NCBI RefSeq assembly: GCF_001429245.1
Contig: NZ_LMJE01000010.1
Coordinates: 62,001 to 126,000, forward strand
From: Rhizobium sp. Root274
Lineage (GTDB): Bacteria > Pseudomonadota > Alphaproteobacteria > Rhizobiales > Rhizobiaceae
DNA: 64,000 nt
Direction of reading: 5' to 3'
This document shows positions 1-9,140 of this stretch, in pieces; position 1 is the stretch's first letter, and each line of letters opens with the position of its first letter. Under the pieces are notes generated by a model. That model had not been told where the DNA came from and did not search any database. It saw only the letters and a program-made list of their open reading frames with translations. Made by a program: the position numbers and the translations under genes.

Positions 1-1518
1 AAACGCCTTGATCACGGCATCCTCGCGCGTCACGTCGAGTTGGCATGAACGCACGACATCGCCGCCATGGCGCTTGCCGAAGTCTGTCGAAGTCTGCTCA
101 AGAGCGCTCGCATCGATGTCCGCCAGCACCACGCATGCGCCTTCGGCGAGCAGCCGTTCCGCCGTCGCGCGACCAATTCCACCAGCACCGCCAGTGACGA
201 AAGCCACGCGCCCGGCCAGGCTCTTCGGCTTCGGCATACGCTGCAGCTTGGCCTCTTCGAGCAGCCAGTATTCAATGTCGAAGGCTTCCTGCTCCGGCAG
301 GCCCTGATACTCGGAAACCGTCGAGGCGCCCTTCATCACGTTGATTGCGTTGACGTAGAACTCACCGGCGATGCGGGCCGTCGCCTTGTCCTTGGCAAAG
401 GACAGCATGCCGACGCCCGGCACCAGGAAAATCACCGGATTGGGATCGCGGATCTTGGGCGAGTTGTCGTGACGGCAAGCTTCGTAGTAGCGCGTGTAGT
501 CAACGCGGTAGGCCTCGAGTGCGGCGTCGAGACCTGCCAGGACACCGTCCACATCCGGATTCGCCGGATCGAAGTCGACGATCAGCGGGCGGATCTTGGT
601 CCGCAGGAAATGATCAGGGCACGACGTGCCGAGCGCACCGAGCGAACGCAGGTCCTTGGAATTGACGAATTCGAGTACCGCATCCTGGTCATCGAAATGC
701 CCAAGCTTGCGTTCCGCCTTGCCGATGCGGCCGCGGATCTCCGGCATCAGCCGTGCCACGATCGCACGACGCTCGTCCGCTGGCAGGCTGTGGACCAAGG
801 CACCGCCGAAAATGGTCTTGCCCGCCGTCTCCTTGGCAAACCAGGAAATCGCCTTGTTGATGATCTCGAGTGTCAGCAGATAGCAGTCCTTGGCATCATC
901 GGCCCAGGTGAAAAGGCCGTGGCTTTCCAGCACGACGCCCTTGGCCGTGGGGTTTGCTTTGACGAAGGCCTCGAGATCCAGACCCAGCTGGAAGCCGGGG
1001 CGGCGCCAGGGCAGCCAGCCAATCTCCGAGCCGAAGATCGTTTGCGTCAGCTCCTTTGAGTTCTTCGAAGCCGCAATCGCAATGATCGCGTCCGGATGCA
1101 TGTGATCGACATGCGTGAACGGCACGAACCCGTGCAAGGGCGTATCAATTGAGGCGGCACGCGGATTGAGGTTGAAGGTGCAATGCGGCAGAAAGCCGAC
1201 CATGCGGTCCTCGTCATGCACACCCTTGTAGATGCCCTTCAGGGCATCCAGCTTGTACTGGTAAAGCGTGGCGAAACCGTCGAGCTTGATCGTGCCGACA
1301 TCGCCGCCCGACCCTTTCACCCACAGCACCTTGATCTGCTCACCCGTGAGCGGATCGATTTCCATCACTTTGGCAGAGGTATTGCCGCCGCCGTAATTCG
1401 TGATGCGCTTGTCGGCACCCAGCAGGTTCGACCGGTAGAGTAGTTTGCCTGGCTCATCGAGCTTGGCCGCATAAGCATCGTCCCAACGGCTTTCGAGAAG
1501 GCTGGTTTGGCCCGACAT
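1..1518 (-). CDS. rhaD: Bifunctional rhamnulose-1-phosphate aldolase / short-chain dehydrogenase (5' 506 codons, C-terminus outside window)
   Basis: This protein cleaves L-rhamnulose-1-phosphate to DHAP and L-lactaldehyde and, through a second domain, is expected to oxidise lactaldehyde. The first ~400 residues are a class II aldolase/adducin domain, with a metal-ligand stretch HVDHMHPD (about plus 1090-1115) and ESHGLFTW (about plus 905-930). An SDR Rossmann domain follows, with TGGAGGIGRAT near residue 440. The reading frame is open to base 1, so roughly the last 190 residues of a family length near 700 are missing. The ATG at 1518 follows GGGAGGATGTC on the minus strand, a good ribosome binding site. 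The gene is divergent from rhaR across a 202-bp control region. The aldolase-dehydrogenase fusion is the form known from Rhizobium rhamnose loci. Confidence 0.93.
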   Translation of the reverse strand, partial: MSGQTSLLESRWDDAYAAKLDEPGKLLYRSNLLGADKRITNYGGGNTSAKVMEIDPLTGEQIKVLWVKGSGGDVGTIKLDGFATLYQYKLDALKGIYKGVHDEDRMVGFLPHCTFNLNPRAASIDTPLHGFVPFTHVDHMHPDAIIAIAASKNSKELTQTIFGSEIGWLPWRRPGFQLGLDLEAFVKANPTAKGVVLESHGLFTWADDAKDCYLLTLEIINKAISWFAKETAGKTIFGGALVHSLPADERRAIVARLMPEIRGRIGKAERKLGHFDDQDAVLEFVNSKDLRSLGALGTSCPDHFLRTKIRPLIVDFDPANPDVDGVLAGLDAALEAYRVDYTRYYEACRHDNSPKIRDPNPVIFLVPGVGMLSFAKDKATARIAGEFYVNAINVMKGASTVSEYQGLPEQEAFDIEYWLLEEAKLQRMPKPKSLAGRVAFVTGGAGGIGRATAERLLAEGACVVLADIDASALEQTSTDFGKRHGGDVVRSCQLDVTREDAVIKAF

Positions 1519-1605
1519 GACATCCTCCCTGGTATTGACTCACGGTCCGCGCTCCGACGACCCGTCTCCTTGTTGTTGGCAGGTATCGCGCATGCCCTCG
1601 CCAAT

Positions 1606-1678
1606 TGTCAATCAGTTTCGATCATATCTTTTCATGTTGCGGTGCAATATTATCTATTTTGATCGTTTGTGATTGACA
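1606..1678. promoter_or_regulatory. Mirror-image operator/promoter pair between rhaD and rhaR
   Basis: Two 19-bp elements face each other. The left one (1606-1624) reads TGTCAATCA-N4-CGATCA, and the right one (1660-1678) is its exact reverse complement apart from the four N bases. Centre spacing is 54 bp, about five helical turns. Each element contains a TTGACA hexamer pointing outward: 1673-1678 toward rhaR, and the complement of 1606-1611 toward rhaD. For rhaR, AATAAA (1695-1700) could serve as -10 with a 16-bp spacer. Inference: RhaR binds both elements and represses both divergent promoters. Confidence 0.6.
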
Positions 1679-1720
1679 TCGTAAAAACATTGCGAATAAA
1701 TCAGCCTCAGGGAGGAAGCC

Positions 1721-2533
1721 ATGCACGAACGTGAACGCCATCGCATTATCTTGAGCGCGATCCAGGAAAAGCCTGTGGTCACAGTTCAGGATATTGCCGA
1801 ATTGACGGAGGCTTCCGAGGCCACGATCCGGCGTGACATTGCATCGCTCCACGTCCAGGGAAAGCTGCGCCGAGTGCGCGGCGGCGCCGAGGCGGTGCAC
1901 CCGCCACAGCTTGGCAACTTGGCTGCCCGCCCATTTCGCGTCTCCGAATCGGTCAACATCGACAAGAAACGCGCAATTGCGCGCGCCGCCGTCGAGATGT
2001 GCGCGGAAGGCGATTCCGTCATCATCAATGGCGGCACCACGACCTTCCAGATGGTGCATTTCATGTCGGCCCGCCGCCTGCAGGTCATGACGAATTCTTT
2101 CGCGATCGCCGAGCATCTGGTGAAACACTCGAAATGCACGGTGTCGATCCCCGGCGGCGCGATCTATCGCGACCAGAGCCTGATCCTCTCGCCCTTCGAG
2201 AACGACGCGATCCGCAACTTCTATGCACAGCGCATCTTCATCGGCGCGCAGGGCATCAACGCACTCGGCGTGATGGAATCGGATGCACTGGTGATCCAGA
2301 GCGAACAGAAGCTGGTGCGTCAGGCAGAAGAACTGATCGTGATGGTCGACTCCAGCAAGTTCGCCAAACGCTCCAGTCTGATCCTGTGCGCGCTCGACAA
2401 GGTCTCGACGATCATCACGGACGACGGAATTTCCGACGAGGCGGCCGCCATGGTCACCGACGCCGGCGTAAAGCTCATAACCGTGAAGCCACTGGCTTCA
2501 TCGGCAAGGGAGGATACCTCGTCGGTCGCCTAG
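1721..2533 (+). CDS. rhaR: DeoR-family transcriptional regulator of rhamnose genes
   Basis: The 270-residue protein has a DeoR winged helix-turn-helix at residues 1-60 (helix region VTVQDIAELTEASEATIRRD), followed by a DeoR sugar-phosphate-sensor domain with the NGGTTTFQM loop and a DSSKF motif near the end. The family normally represses sugar operons and is released by a phosphorylated sugar intermediate. GGAGGAAGCC immediately precedes the ATG. It is the first gene of the rightward rhamnose operon, 52 bp ahead of rhaS. In Rhizobium leguminosarum the gene at this position is named rhaR and acts negatively. The likely target is the mirrored repeat just upstream, which would make it autoregulated. 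Confidence 0.9.
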   Translation: MHERERHRIILSAIQEKPVVTVQDIAELTEASEATIRRDIASLHVQGKLRRVRGGAEAVHPPQLGNLAARPFRVSESVNIDKKRAIARAAVEMCAEGDSVIINGGTTTFQMVHFMSARRLQVMTNSFAIAEHLVKHSKCTVSIPGGAIYRDQSLILSPFENDAIRNFYAQRIFIGAQGINALGVMESDALVIQSEQKLVRQAEELIVMVDSSKFAKRSSLILCALDKVSTIITDDGISDEAAAMVTDAGVKLITVKPLASSAREDTSSVA

Positions 2534-2585
2534 AGGAGGCGGCCGGGAGGGAGGGATACACAGTTCATCAACCTGGGAGGAAAAC

Positions 2586-3581
2586 ATGAAACTGACGAAA
2601 ATCTTGCTGGCCGGCGCCGCTATCGCGCTCGCGACCATGGGCACTGCCGCACAGGCCGCCGACATGAAGATCGCGCTCGTGGTCAAGTCGCTCGGCATCG
2701 GCTTCTTCGAAGCCGCCAACAAGGGTGCGCAGGAAGCCGCCAAGGAACTCGGCGGCGTGGAAGTGATCTACACCGGCCCGACCTCGACCACGGCTGAAGG
2801 CCAGATCGAAGTCATCAACTCGCTGATCGCCCAGGGGGTCGACGCCATCGCGATCTCGGCGAATGATCCAGATGCAGTCGTCCCGGCCCTGAAGAAGGCT
2901 ATGGACCGCGGCATCAAGGTCATCTCCTGGGATTCGGGCGTCGCCCCCGAAGGCCGCATCATGCATCTCAACCCCTCGTCCAACGCCCTGATCGGTAAGA
3001 TGTGCCTGCAGCTTGCTGCGGACCACCTGCCTGACGGCAAGGGTGACTTCGCCATCCTGTCCGCCACCACCACCTCGACCAATCAGAACATTTGGATCGA
3101 GGAAATGAAGAAGCAACTGACGGACTTCCCCGGCCTGAACCTCGTCACGACAGTCTATGGTGACGACCTGGCCGACAAGAGCTACCGCGAAGCCAACGGC
3201 CTCCTGACCTCGCAGACCAACGTCAAGGTCATCGTCGCTCCGACCACCGTCGGCGTTCTCGCAGCTTCCCAGGCCGTCAAGGATGCCGGCAAGATCGGCG
3301 ACGTCTACGTCACCGGCCTCGGCCTCCCCTCTGAAATGGCAGGCGCCATCCAGTCGGGTGCAACGAAGGAATTTGCCATCTGGAACCCGATCGACCTTGG
3401 TTACTCGGCAACCCAGATCGCCTATCGCCTCGTCAAGGGCGAAACGGATGCCGCACCCGGTTCGGAAATCGAAGCTGGCCGCATGGGCAAGATCAAGGTG
3501 GGTGACGGTGGCGAAGCTGCCATGGCCGACCCCTTCGTCTACGACAAGTCGAACATCGAAGAGTTCTCCAAGATCTTCTGA
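2586..3581 (+). CDS. rhaS: Rhamnose ABC transporter periplasmic binding protein
   Basis: This 331-residue periplasmic protein is of the RbsB/Peripla_BP_4 type. It starts with a Sec signal peptide cut after AAQA (residue 24). The mature part begins DMKIALVVKSLG and carries the usual hinge motifs ISANDPDAVVPALKKA and SWDSG. It delivers rhamnose to the RhaP/RhaQ permease. The start is set by GGGAGGAAAAC before the ATG at 2586. It sits directly after rhaR and before rhaT, separated from rhaT by a strong hairpin that may stabilise the rhaS message or reduce read-through. The substrate is assigned from operon context with rhaD, rhaU and rhaK. Confidence 0.92.
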   Translation: MKLTKILLAGAAIALATMGTAAQAADMKIALVVKSLGIGFFEAANKGAQEAAKELGGVEVIYTGPTSTTAEGQIEVINSLIAQGVDAIAISANDPDAVVPALKKAMDRGIKVISWDSGVAPEGRIMHLNPSSNALIGKMCLQLAADHLPDGKGDFAILSATTTSTNQNIWIEEMKKQLTDFPGLNLVTTVYGDDLADKSYREANGLLTSQTNVKVIVAPTTVGVLAASQAVKDAGKIGDVYVTGLGLPSEMAGAIQSGATKEFAIWNPIDLGYSATQIAYRLVKGETDAAPGSEIEAGRMGKIKVGDGGEAAMADPFVYDKSNIEEFSKIF

Positions 3582-3596
3582 TCCAGGACATCTCTC

Positions 3597-3620
3597 CCCC
3601 GGCGGCACGAGTCGCCGGGG
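3597..3620 (+). terminator. Intercistronic hairpin between rhaS and rhaT
   Basis: CCCCGGCG (3597-3604) pairs perfectly with CGCCGGGG (3613-3620). An extra G-T and C-G pair closes an ACGA tetraloop. No U run follows, only a mixed ACTTCATTTC tract, and rhaT starts 25 bp later. It is therefore more likely an mRNA-stabilising or attenuating element than a full terminator. Such elements allow excess binding protein relative to ATPase. Confidence 0.6.
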
Positions 3621-3644
3621 ACTTCATTTCATTTCGGTAAGCAC

Positions 3645-5180
3645 ATGATGACCGTTCAAGCCAGCACGCTCGCCGCGGGCGCAACTCCTGTCGGCACGCC
3701 TCTACTCGAGATGCGCGGCATCTCCCAGATCTTTCCGGGCGTGAAGGCGCTCGATCGTGTCGACATCGCCCTTTATCCGGGCAAGGTCACAGCGCTGATC
3801 GGCGAGAACGGTGCTGGCAAATCGACACTGGTGAAGATTCTGACCGGCATTTACCGCCCGAACGAGGGCGAAATCCTCATCGACGGTAAGCCCACGACCT
3901 TTGCCGATGCCCAGGATGCCATTGATGCCGGTGTGACGGCCATCCATCAGGAAACGGTCCTGTTCGACGAGTTGACCGTTGGCGAAAACATCTTCCTCGG
4001 CCATGCGCCGCGCACCCGTTTCGGCCTGATCGACTGGCGCCAAATCAACGAACGGTCCCGTGCGCTGATGAAGGCGCTGGAAAGCGACATGGACCCGACG
4101 ACGAAGCTCAAGGACTTCTCGATCGCCCAGCGCCACCTCGTCGCCATCGCCCGCGCGCTCTCCGTCGATGCTCGCATCGTCATCATGGACGAACCGACGG
4201 CCGCCCTTTCCCGCAAGGAGATCGACGATCTTTTCCGCATTGTCGAAGGCCTGAAGCGCCAGGGCAAGGCGATCCTCTTCATCAGCCACAAGTTCGATGA
4301 ACTCTATGAAATCGCCGATAACTACGCGGTCTTTCGCGATGGCCGCATGGTCGGCTCCGGCATCCTCAAGGACACGCCGCAGGATGAGATCGTCCGCCAG
4401 ATGGTCGGCCGCGACGTGCATGACATCTTTCCCAAGACGGACGTTGCGATCGGCGGTTCGGTGCTCAAAGTCAGCGGCTACAGCCACGCGACAGAATTCC
4501 GTGACATTTCATTCGACCTTCGCAAGGGCGAAATCCTCGGCGTCTACGGCCTGATCGGCGCCGGCCGCTCCGAACTCTGCCAGTCTCTGTTCGGCATCAC
4601 CCGCCCTGCCTCCGGCACCGTTCACCTCGAGGGCCGCGAGATCCGCATCGACACGCCGGCAGATGCAATCACGGCCGGCATCGTCTACGTGCCGGAAGAA
4701 CGCGGTCGCCATGGTCTGGCGCTGGACCTGCCGATCTACCAGAACATGTCGCTGCCCTCGCTGGTACGTACATCCGTCTCCGGCTTCCTCAAAGCCGCCA
4801 ACGAGTTGAAGCTCGCACGGCGTTATGCAGAGCGGCTCGACCTGCGCGCAGCAGCCCTCTCGGTTCCTGTCGGCACGCTCTCGGGCGGCAACCAGCAGAA
4901 GGTCGTCATTGGCAAGTGGCTGGCGACAGCCCCGAAGGTCATCATTCTCGATGAACCCACCAAGGGCATCGACATCGGCTCCAAGGCCGCCGTTCATGCC
5001 TTCATCTCCGAGCTCGCCTCCGAAGGCCTGTCGATCATCATGATCTCCTCCGAACTGCCCGAAATCCTCGGCATGTCCGACCGGGTCTTGGTCATGCGCG
5101 AGGGCCTGCAGGCGGGCATCTTTGATCGCAAAGACATGACCGCAGAACTGCTGGTCCGCGCCGCGACCGGCAATGCGTAA
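3645..5180 (+). CDS. rhaT: Rhamnose ABC transporter ATP-binding protein (two nucleotide-binding domains)
   Basis: This 511-residue sugar-type ATPase has two fused ABC domains, like RbsA and XylG. The N-domain has a good Walker A, GENGAGKST (residues 53-61), Walker B VIMDEPTAALS and a degenerate signature FSIAQRH. The C-domain has a degenerate Walker A GLIGAGRSE, an intact LSGGNQQKV signature and Walker B ILDEPTKGID. This asymmetry is normal for the CUT2 family. Two adjacent ATG codons (3645, 3648) are possible starts. It powers uptake through RhaP and RhaQ. Its stop lies just before rhaP, which suggests coupled translation. This RhaT is unrelated to the E. coli rhamnose-proton symporter of the same name. 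Confidence 0.93.
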   Translation: MMTVQASTLAAGATPVGTPLLEMRGISQIFPGVKALDRVDIALYPGKVTALIGENGAGKSTLVKILTGIYRPNEGEILIDGKPTTFADAQDAIDAGVTAIHQETVLFDELTVGENIFLGHAPRTRFGLIDWRQINERSRALMKALESDMDPTTKLKDFSIAQRHLVAIARALSVDARIVIMDEPTAALSRKEIDDLFRIVEGLKRQGKAILFISHKFDELYEIADNYAVFRDGRMVGSGILKDTPQDEIVRQMVGRDVHDIFPKTDVAIGGSVLKVSGYSHATEFRDISFDLRKGEILGVYGLIGAGRSELCQSLFGITRPASGTVHLEGREIRIDTPADAITAGIVYVPEERGRHGLALDLPIYQNMSLPSLVRTSVSGFLKAANELKLARRYAERLDLRAAALSVPVGTLSGGNQQKVVIGKWLATAPKVIILDEPTKGIDIGSKAAVHAFISELASEGLSIIMISSELPEILGMSDRVLVMREGLQAGIFDRKDMTAELLVRAATGNA

Positions 5181-5189
5181 GGAATGACC

Positions 5190-6182
5190 ATGCAGAACCT
5201 GCTCAAGAACCGCGAAATGCTGCTGGCCCTGATCATCGTCGGCATGATCCTCGCCTTCACCACGCGTGCGCCCAATTTGGCCTCGCCCGGCAATCTCGCG
5301 ACCATCTTCAACGACACATCGATCCTGATCATCCTGGCGCTGGGCCAGATGGTAGTCATCCTGACCAAGTCGATCGATCTGTCCGTCGCCGCCAACCTCG
5401 CCTTCACCGGCATGGCGGTCGCCATGCTCGACAGCACCTATCCCGGCCTCCCGCTAGCCCTGCTCGTGGTGCTCGCCATCGGCATCGGCGCTTCGCTCGG
5501 TGCCATCAACGGTTTCCTCGTCTGGGCGCTGCGCATCCCGCCGATCGTTGTCACGCTCGGAACCCTCACAATCTATCGCGGCATGAGCTTTGTTCTGTCC
5601 GGTGGCGCCTGGGTCAATGCGCACCAGATGCAGCCGGATTTCCTCGGCGTGCCGCGCCTTCCCGTCCTCGGCCTGCCGATTCTCTCCTGGATCGCCATCG
5701 CCGTCGTCATCCTCGTCGGCTTCATCCTCGCCCGCACCCCCTTCGGGCGCTCAACCTATGCGGCTGGCGGCAATCCGGTCGCCGCCGTGTATGCCGGCAT
5801 CGATGTCGGTCGCGCCCGCTTTCTCGCCTTCGTCCTGTCAGGCGCGCTCGCCGGCCTCTCCGGTTACCTCTGGGTTTCGCGCTATGCCGTTGCCTATGTC
5901 GATATCGCCTCGGGCTTCGAACTCGATAGCGTCGCGGCCTGCGTCATCGGCGGCATCTCGATCGCGGGCGGCATAGGCACCGTCATTGGCACGGTTCTGG
6001 GAGCGCTCTTCCTCGGCGTCATTAAAAACGCGCTACCGGTCATCGGCATTTCGCCCTTCGCCCAGATGGCCATCTCCGGCATCGTCATCGTGCTCGCCGT
6101 CGTCTTCAACGCCCGCGCCGAGCGCAAGAAGGGCCGCATCATCCTGCGTGATCGCGCAGCCAAGACGGAGGTGACGGCATGA
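5190..6182 (+). CDS. rhaP: Rhamnose ABC transporter permease 1
   Basis: This is a membrane permease of the CUT2 (RbsC-like) family, 330 residues from the ATG at 5190 or 332 from 5184. I prefer 5190 because AAGGA (5179-5183) is correctly spaced for it and touches 5184. About nine or ten hydrophobic segments are visible, with the conserved cytoplasmic-loop region TPFGRSTYAAGGNPVAAVYAGI and the EAA-like stretch GFELDSVAACVIGGISIAGG. It forms a heterodimer with RhaQ in the inner membrane. The end overlaps rhaQ by four bases (ATGA), a sign of translational coupling. Confidence 0.9.
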   Translation: MQNLLKNREMLLALIIVGMILAFTTRAPNLASPGNLATIFNDTSILIILALGQMVVILTKSIDLSVAANLAFTGMAVAMLDSTYPGLPLALLVVLAIGIGASLGAINGFLVWALRIPPIVVTLGTLTIYRGMSFVLSGGAWVNAHQMQPDFLGVPRLPVLGLPILSWIAIAVVILVGFILARTPFGRSTYAAGGNPVAAVYAGIDVGRARFLAFVLSGALAGLSGYLWVSRYAVAYVDIASGFELDSVAACVIGGISIAGGIGTVIGTVLGALFLGVIKNALPVIGISPFAQMAISGIVIVLAVVFNARAERKKGRIILRDRAAKTEVTA

Positions 6183-7195
6183 GCACGTTATCCAAGCAGA
6201 CACACGAAACCCGCGTCATTCCCGAGCGCCTTGAAACACCCTTTCGTCGGCTGCTCGGCAGCTGGGAAGTCCTGCTCTTTGGCGTGGCGGTCGCCATCTT
6301 CATCGCCAATTCGCTGGCCTCGCCTTACTTCCTCAACGCCTGGAACCTGTCGGACGCTACCTTCAACTTCACCGAAAAGGCCCTGATCGCCTTTGCCATG
6401 GCACTGCTGATCATTGCCGGTGAAATAGACCTGTCCGTCGCCGCCATCATCGCGCTCGCCTCGACCGCCATGGGTTATGCCGTGCAGCTGGGTGTGGGCA
6501 CGCCGGGCTTGGTCGCGATCGGCATCACCGTGGGCCTCGCCTGCGGTGCCTTCAACGGCCTGCTTGTCGCTGGCCTGAAATTGCCCTCCATCGTGGTTAC
6601 CATTGGCACGATGAGCCTCTTCCGCGGCATTTCCTACATTGTGCTGGGCGACCAGGCCTTCGGCAAATACCCGGCAGATTTCTCGTATTTTGGCCAGGGT
6701 TACGTCGTCTGGGTCTTCTCTTTCGAATTCGTCCTCTTCCTCGTCATGGCTGTCGTCTTCGGCATCCTTCTCCACCGGACCAATTTCGGCCGCCATGTCT
6801 ATGTGATCGGCACCAATCCGCTGGCCGCGCGCTTCTCCGGCATTCCGGTCGAACGGGTGAAGTTCATCCTCTTCCTGCTGACCGGCCTGATGAGTGGGAT
6901 CGCTGCAGTCTGCCTGACATCGCGCCTCGGCTCCACCCGTCCGTCGATTGCGCAGGGCTTCGAGCTTGAAGTCGTCACCATGGTCGTGCTCGGCGGCGTC
7001 TCGATCCTCGGCGGATCGGGCACCATTGCCGGCGTCGTCATCGCCGCCTTCGTCATGGGCCTCGTCACCTTCGGCCTTGGCCTGCTCAATGTGCCCGGCA
7101 TTGTGATGTCGATCTTCATCGGCCTGCTGCTGATCGTCACCATCGCTTTGCCGATCGTCGCCCGCCGCCTTCGCCAGGCCAGGAGTTCCGCATGA
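6179..7195 (+). CDS. rhaQ: Rhamnose ABC transporter permease 2
   Basis: This is the second CUT2-type permease, 338 residues. A ~30-residue hydrophilic N-terminus is followed by eight to ten membrane segments. The family loop [23 protein letters not shown] and the motif [22 protein letters not shown] are clear. It is homologous to RhaP, so the transporter uses two different permeases. ATGA overlaps join it to rhaP upstream and to rhaU downstream, fixing both ends. It acts in the inner membrane with RhaP and RhaT to import rhamnose. Confidence 0.9.
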   Translation: MSTLSKQTHETRVIPERLETPFRRLLGSWEVLLFGVAVAIFIANSLASPYFLNAWNLSDATFNFTEKALIAFAMALLIIAGEIDLSVAAIIALASTAMGYAVQLGVGTPGLVAIGITVGLACGAFNGLLVAGLKLPSIVVTIGTMSLFRGISYIVLGDQAFGKYPADFSYFGQGYVVWVFSFEFVLFLVMAVVFGILLHRTNFGRHVYVIGTNPLAARFSGIPVERVKFILFLLTGLMSGIAAVCLTSRLGSTRPSIAQGFELEVVTMVVLGGVSILGGSGTIAGVVIAAFVMGLVTFGLGLLNVPGIVMSIFIGLLLIVTIALPIVARRLRQARSSA

Positions 7196-7512
7196 GCACC
7201 GAACGCTACGCCTTCAAGATGAAGCTCAATCCCGGCATGGAAGCCGAGTATCGCAAGCGCCATGACGAGATCTGGCCCGAGCTTGTCACGCTCCTCCATG
7301 AGGCGGGCATCAGCGATTATTCCATCCATCTCGACCCGGAAACCAACATCCTCTTCGGCGTCCTGTCGAGACCGGCAGATCACAAGATGGCCGACCTGCC
7401 ACACCATCCGGTCATGAAACGTTGGTGGGCACACATGGCCGACATCATGCAATCCAATCCGGACAATTCGCCCGTCGCCGTCGATCTGGTTCCGGTCTTC
7501 CATCTCCCATGA
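7192..7512 (+). CDS. rhaU: L-rhamnose mutarotase
   Basis: This 106-residue cytoplasmic protein interconverts the alpha and beta anomers of L-rhamnose. It matches the RhaM/RhaU family in length and motifs: Y20 and H24 in [12 protein letters not shown], the central FGVLSR, and the paired tryptophans in [12 protein letters not shown]. In the known structure a Tyr and a His at these positions do the catalysis. It overlaps rhaQ and rhaK by four bases (ATGA) at each side, so it lies in the middle of a tightly coupled operon. Confidence 0.94.
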   Translation: MSTERYAFKMKLNPGMEAEYRKRHDEIWPELVTLLHEAGISDYSIHLDPETNILFGVLSRPADHKMADLPHHPVMKRWWAHMADIMQSNPDNSPVAVDLVPVFHLP

Positions 7513-8885
7513 AGACGCAACCCCTTCGACGCATCGCCGTCATTGATATAGGCAAGACGAACGCCAAGGTCGTTCTGGTGGATGCCCTCTCCGGGCGCGA
7601 GATCGCCGTGCGCAAATGCACCAACACCGTCCTGCCGGGTCCTCCTTATCCCCATTTCGACATCGAGAGCCTCTGGGCCTTTATCATCGACACCTTGAAG
7701 GAGTTTGCAGGCAATCCCGGCTTCGACGCCTTGTCGATTACCACCCACGGCGCCTCGGGCGTGCTGTTGAACAAGCGTGGGGAGCTTGCCCTGCCTGTGC
7801 TCGATTATGAGTATCTCTATCCGCAGGAAGTTCAGGCCTCCTATGAAGCACTTCGCCCGGATTTTGCTGAAACGTCGTCTCCCTTGCTATCGGGCGGCTT
7901 GAACTGGGGCGCGCAGCTGCATTTCCAGAAAGAGCTGTTCCCTGAAGCCTTCGCCAGTGTCGCCACGATCCTCACCTATCCGCAGTACTGGTCCTATCGC
8001 CTGACGGGTGTGGCCGCAAACGAAGCGACTTCGCTCGGCTGCCATACCGATCTGTGGCTGCCCTTTGAAGGCACCTATTCGCCGCTTGTCGACCGGCTCG
8101 GCATCCGCACGCTGATGGCGCCCATCCGCTCTGCCTTCGATGCGCTCGGTGTGATCCGCCCCGAGATCTCGGCGGAACTGGGCCTCTCCGGAGCCGTGCC
8201 CGTCTATTGCGGCATTCACGATTCCAACGCCTCGCTGCTACCGCATCTGATCGGCTTCGGCACGCCCTGCACGGTGGTCTCCACCGGAACCTGGGTGATC
8301 AGCTTCGCCGTCGGCGCGAAGCCAGCACATCTGGATGCAGCACGTGACACGCTCGTCAATGTCGACGCAAACGGCAATCCCGTTCCCTCCGCCCGTTTCA
8401 TGGGAGGACGCGAATGGGATTTGCTGACGCATGACCTCCCACCGACCACCGAGGACGAAGAGAGGGCGGCCCTGCGTTCAGTGCTTGATAAAGAGCTGAT
8501 GATGCTGCCGAGCGTCGTCAAAGGCACGGGACCTTATCCTGGTCACACCGCACGCTGGACGAAAGAGCCGGCATCGCCCGCTGAACATCGTGTGGCCGCC
8601 AGCCTCTACGAAGCGCTGATGACACTGACTTGCCTGGATCTCATCGCCTCCGCTGGGCCGATCGTCGTGGAGGGTCCCTTCGCTGGCAATCCGGTTTATC
8701 TCGCGGCACTCCATACGCTGGCTGAGCGCGCCGTACACGCCTCTGAGGCCTCCACCGGAACCGCAATAGGCGCCGCCCTGCTCACGGGCATCCGCTTGGA
8801 GGTGCCCATGCACGAGGTCAGGGACACCATCGACGGCCTGCAGGCTTATGCCGAAACCTGGCGATGCCTGACACACACAGCGTGA
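7509..8885 (+). CDS. rhaK: FGGY-family rhamnulokinase
   Basis: This 458-residue FGGY carbohydrate kinase should phosphorylate L-rhamnulose at O1 to give the RhaD substrate. Motifs include the N-terminal phosphate loop [13 protein letters not shown], the substrate-side GIHDSNAS, and the adenosine-site [10 protein letters not shown]. The ATG at 7509 overlaps the rhaU stop as ATGA and begins exactly at the family N-terminus; a longer frame reaching 7422 would overlap rhaU out of frame and is not credible. In R. leguminosarum, RhaK is also reported to be needed for rhamnose transport by the ABC system. It is the last gene of the operon. About 255 bp without a convincing gene follow. Confidence 0.92.
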   Translation: MKTQPLRRIAVIDIGKTNAKVVLVDALSGREIAVRKCTNTVLPGPPYPHFDIESLWAFIIDTLKEFAGNPGFDALSITTHGASGVLLNKRGELALPVLDYEYLYPQEVQASYEALRPDFAETSSPLLSGGLNWGAQLHFQKELFPEAFASVATILTYPQYWSYRLTGVAANEATSLGCHTDLWLPFEGTYSPLVDRLGIRTLMAPIRSAFDALGVIRPEISAELGLSGAVPVYCGIHDSNASLLPHLIGFGTPCTVVSTGTWVISFAVGAKPAHLDAARDTLVNVDANGNPVPSARFMGGREWDLLTHDLPPTTEDEERAALRSVLDKELMMLPSVVKGTGPYPGHTARWTKEPASPAEHRVAASLYEALMTLTCLDLIASAGPIVVEGPFAGNPVYLAALHTLAERAVHASEASTGTAIGAALLTGIRLEVPMHEVRDTIDGLQAYAETWRCLTHTA

Positions 8886-9140
8886 AAAGCCCAAAGTTCA
8901 GCGCAATCCGGCCGCCCTGCCACAAACGTGAACGGGCCGCGTTTCCGGACATGGAACAAAATCGCACCCTTCCCTGTTGCGCCCCAAGTTATGGGAACAA
9001 TTCGGAGCGGACATGCCGGGCGCGACATGGCGATACACAACTGACCTAGGCAAAAGCCGGCCGGCATATGCCTTGAGACGCAGCATTCCGCCCCGTCTGC
9101 GGCTGAGCGAAGTCCTGTCGAGATCGCGGCGGGTCAAGTG

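Noticed and set aside
8864..9049. 61-codon frame after rhaK
   Set aside because: It overlaps the rhaK end in another frame, lacks a ribosome site and looks non-coding.
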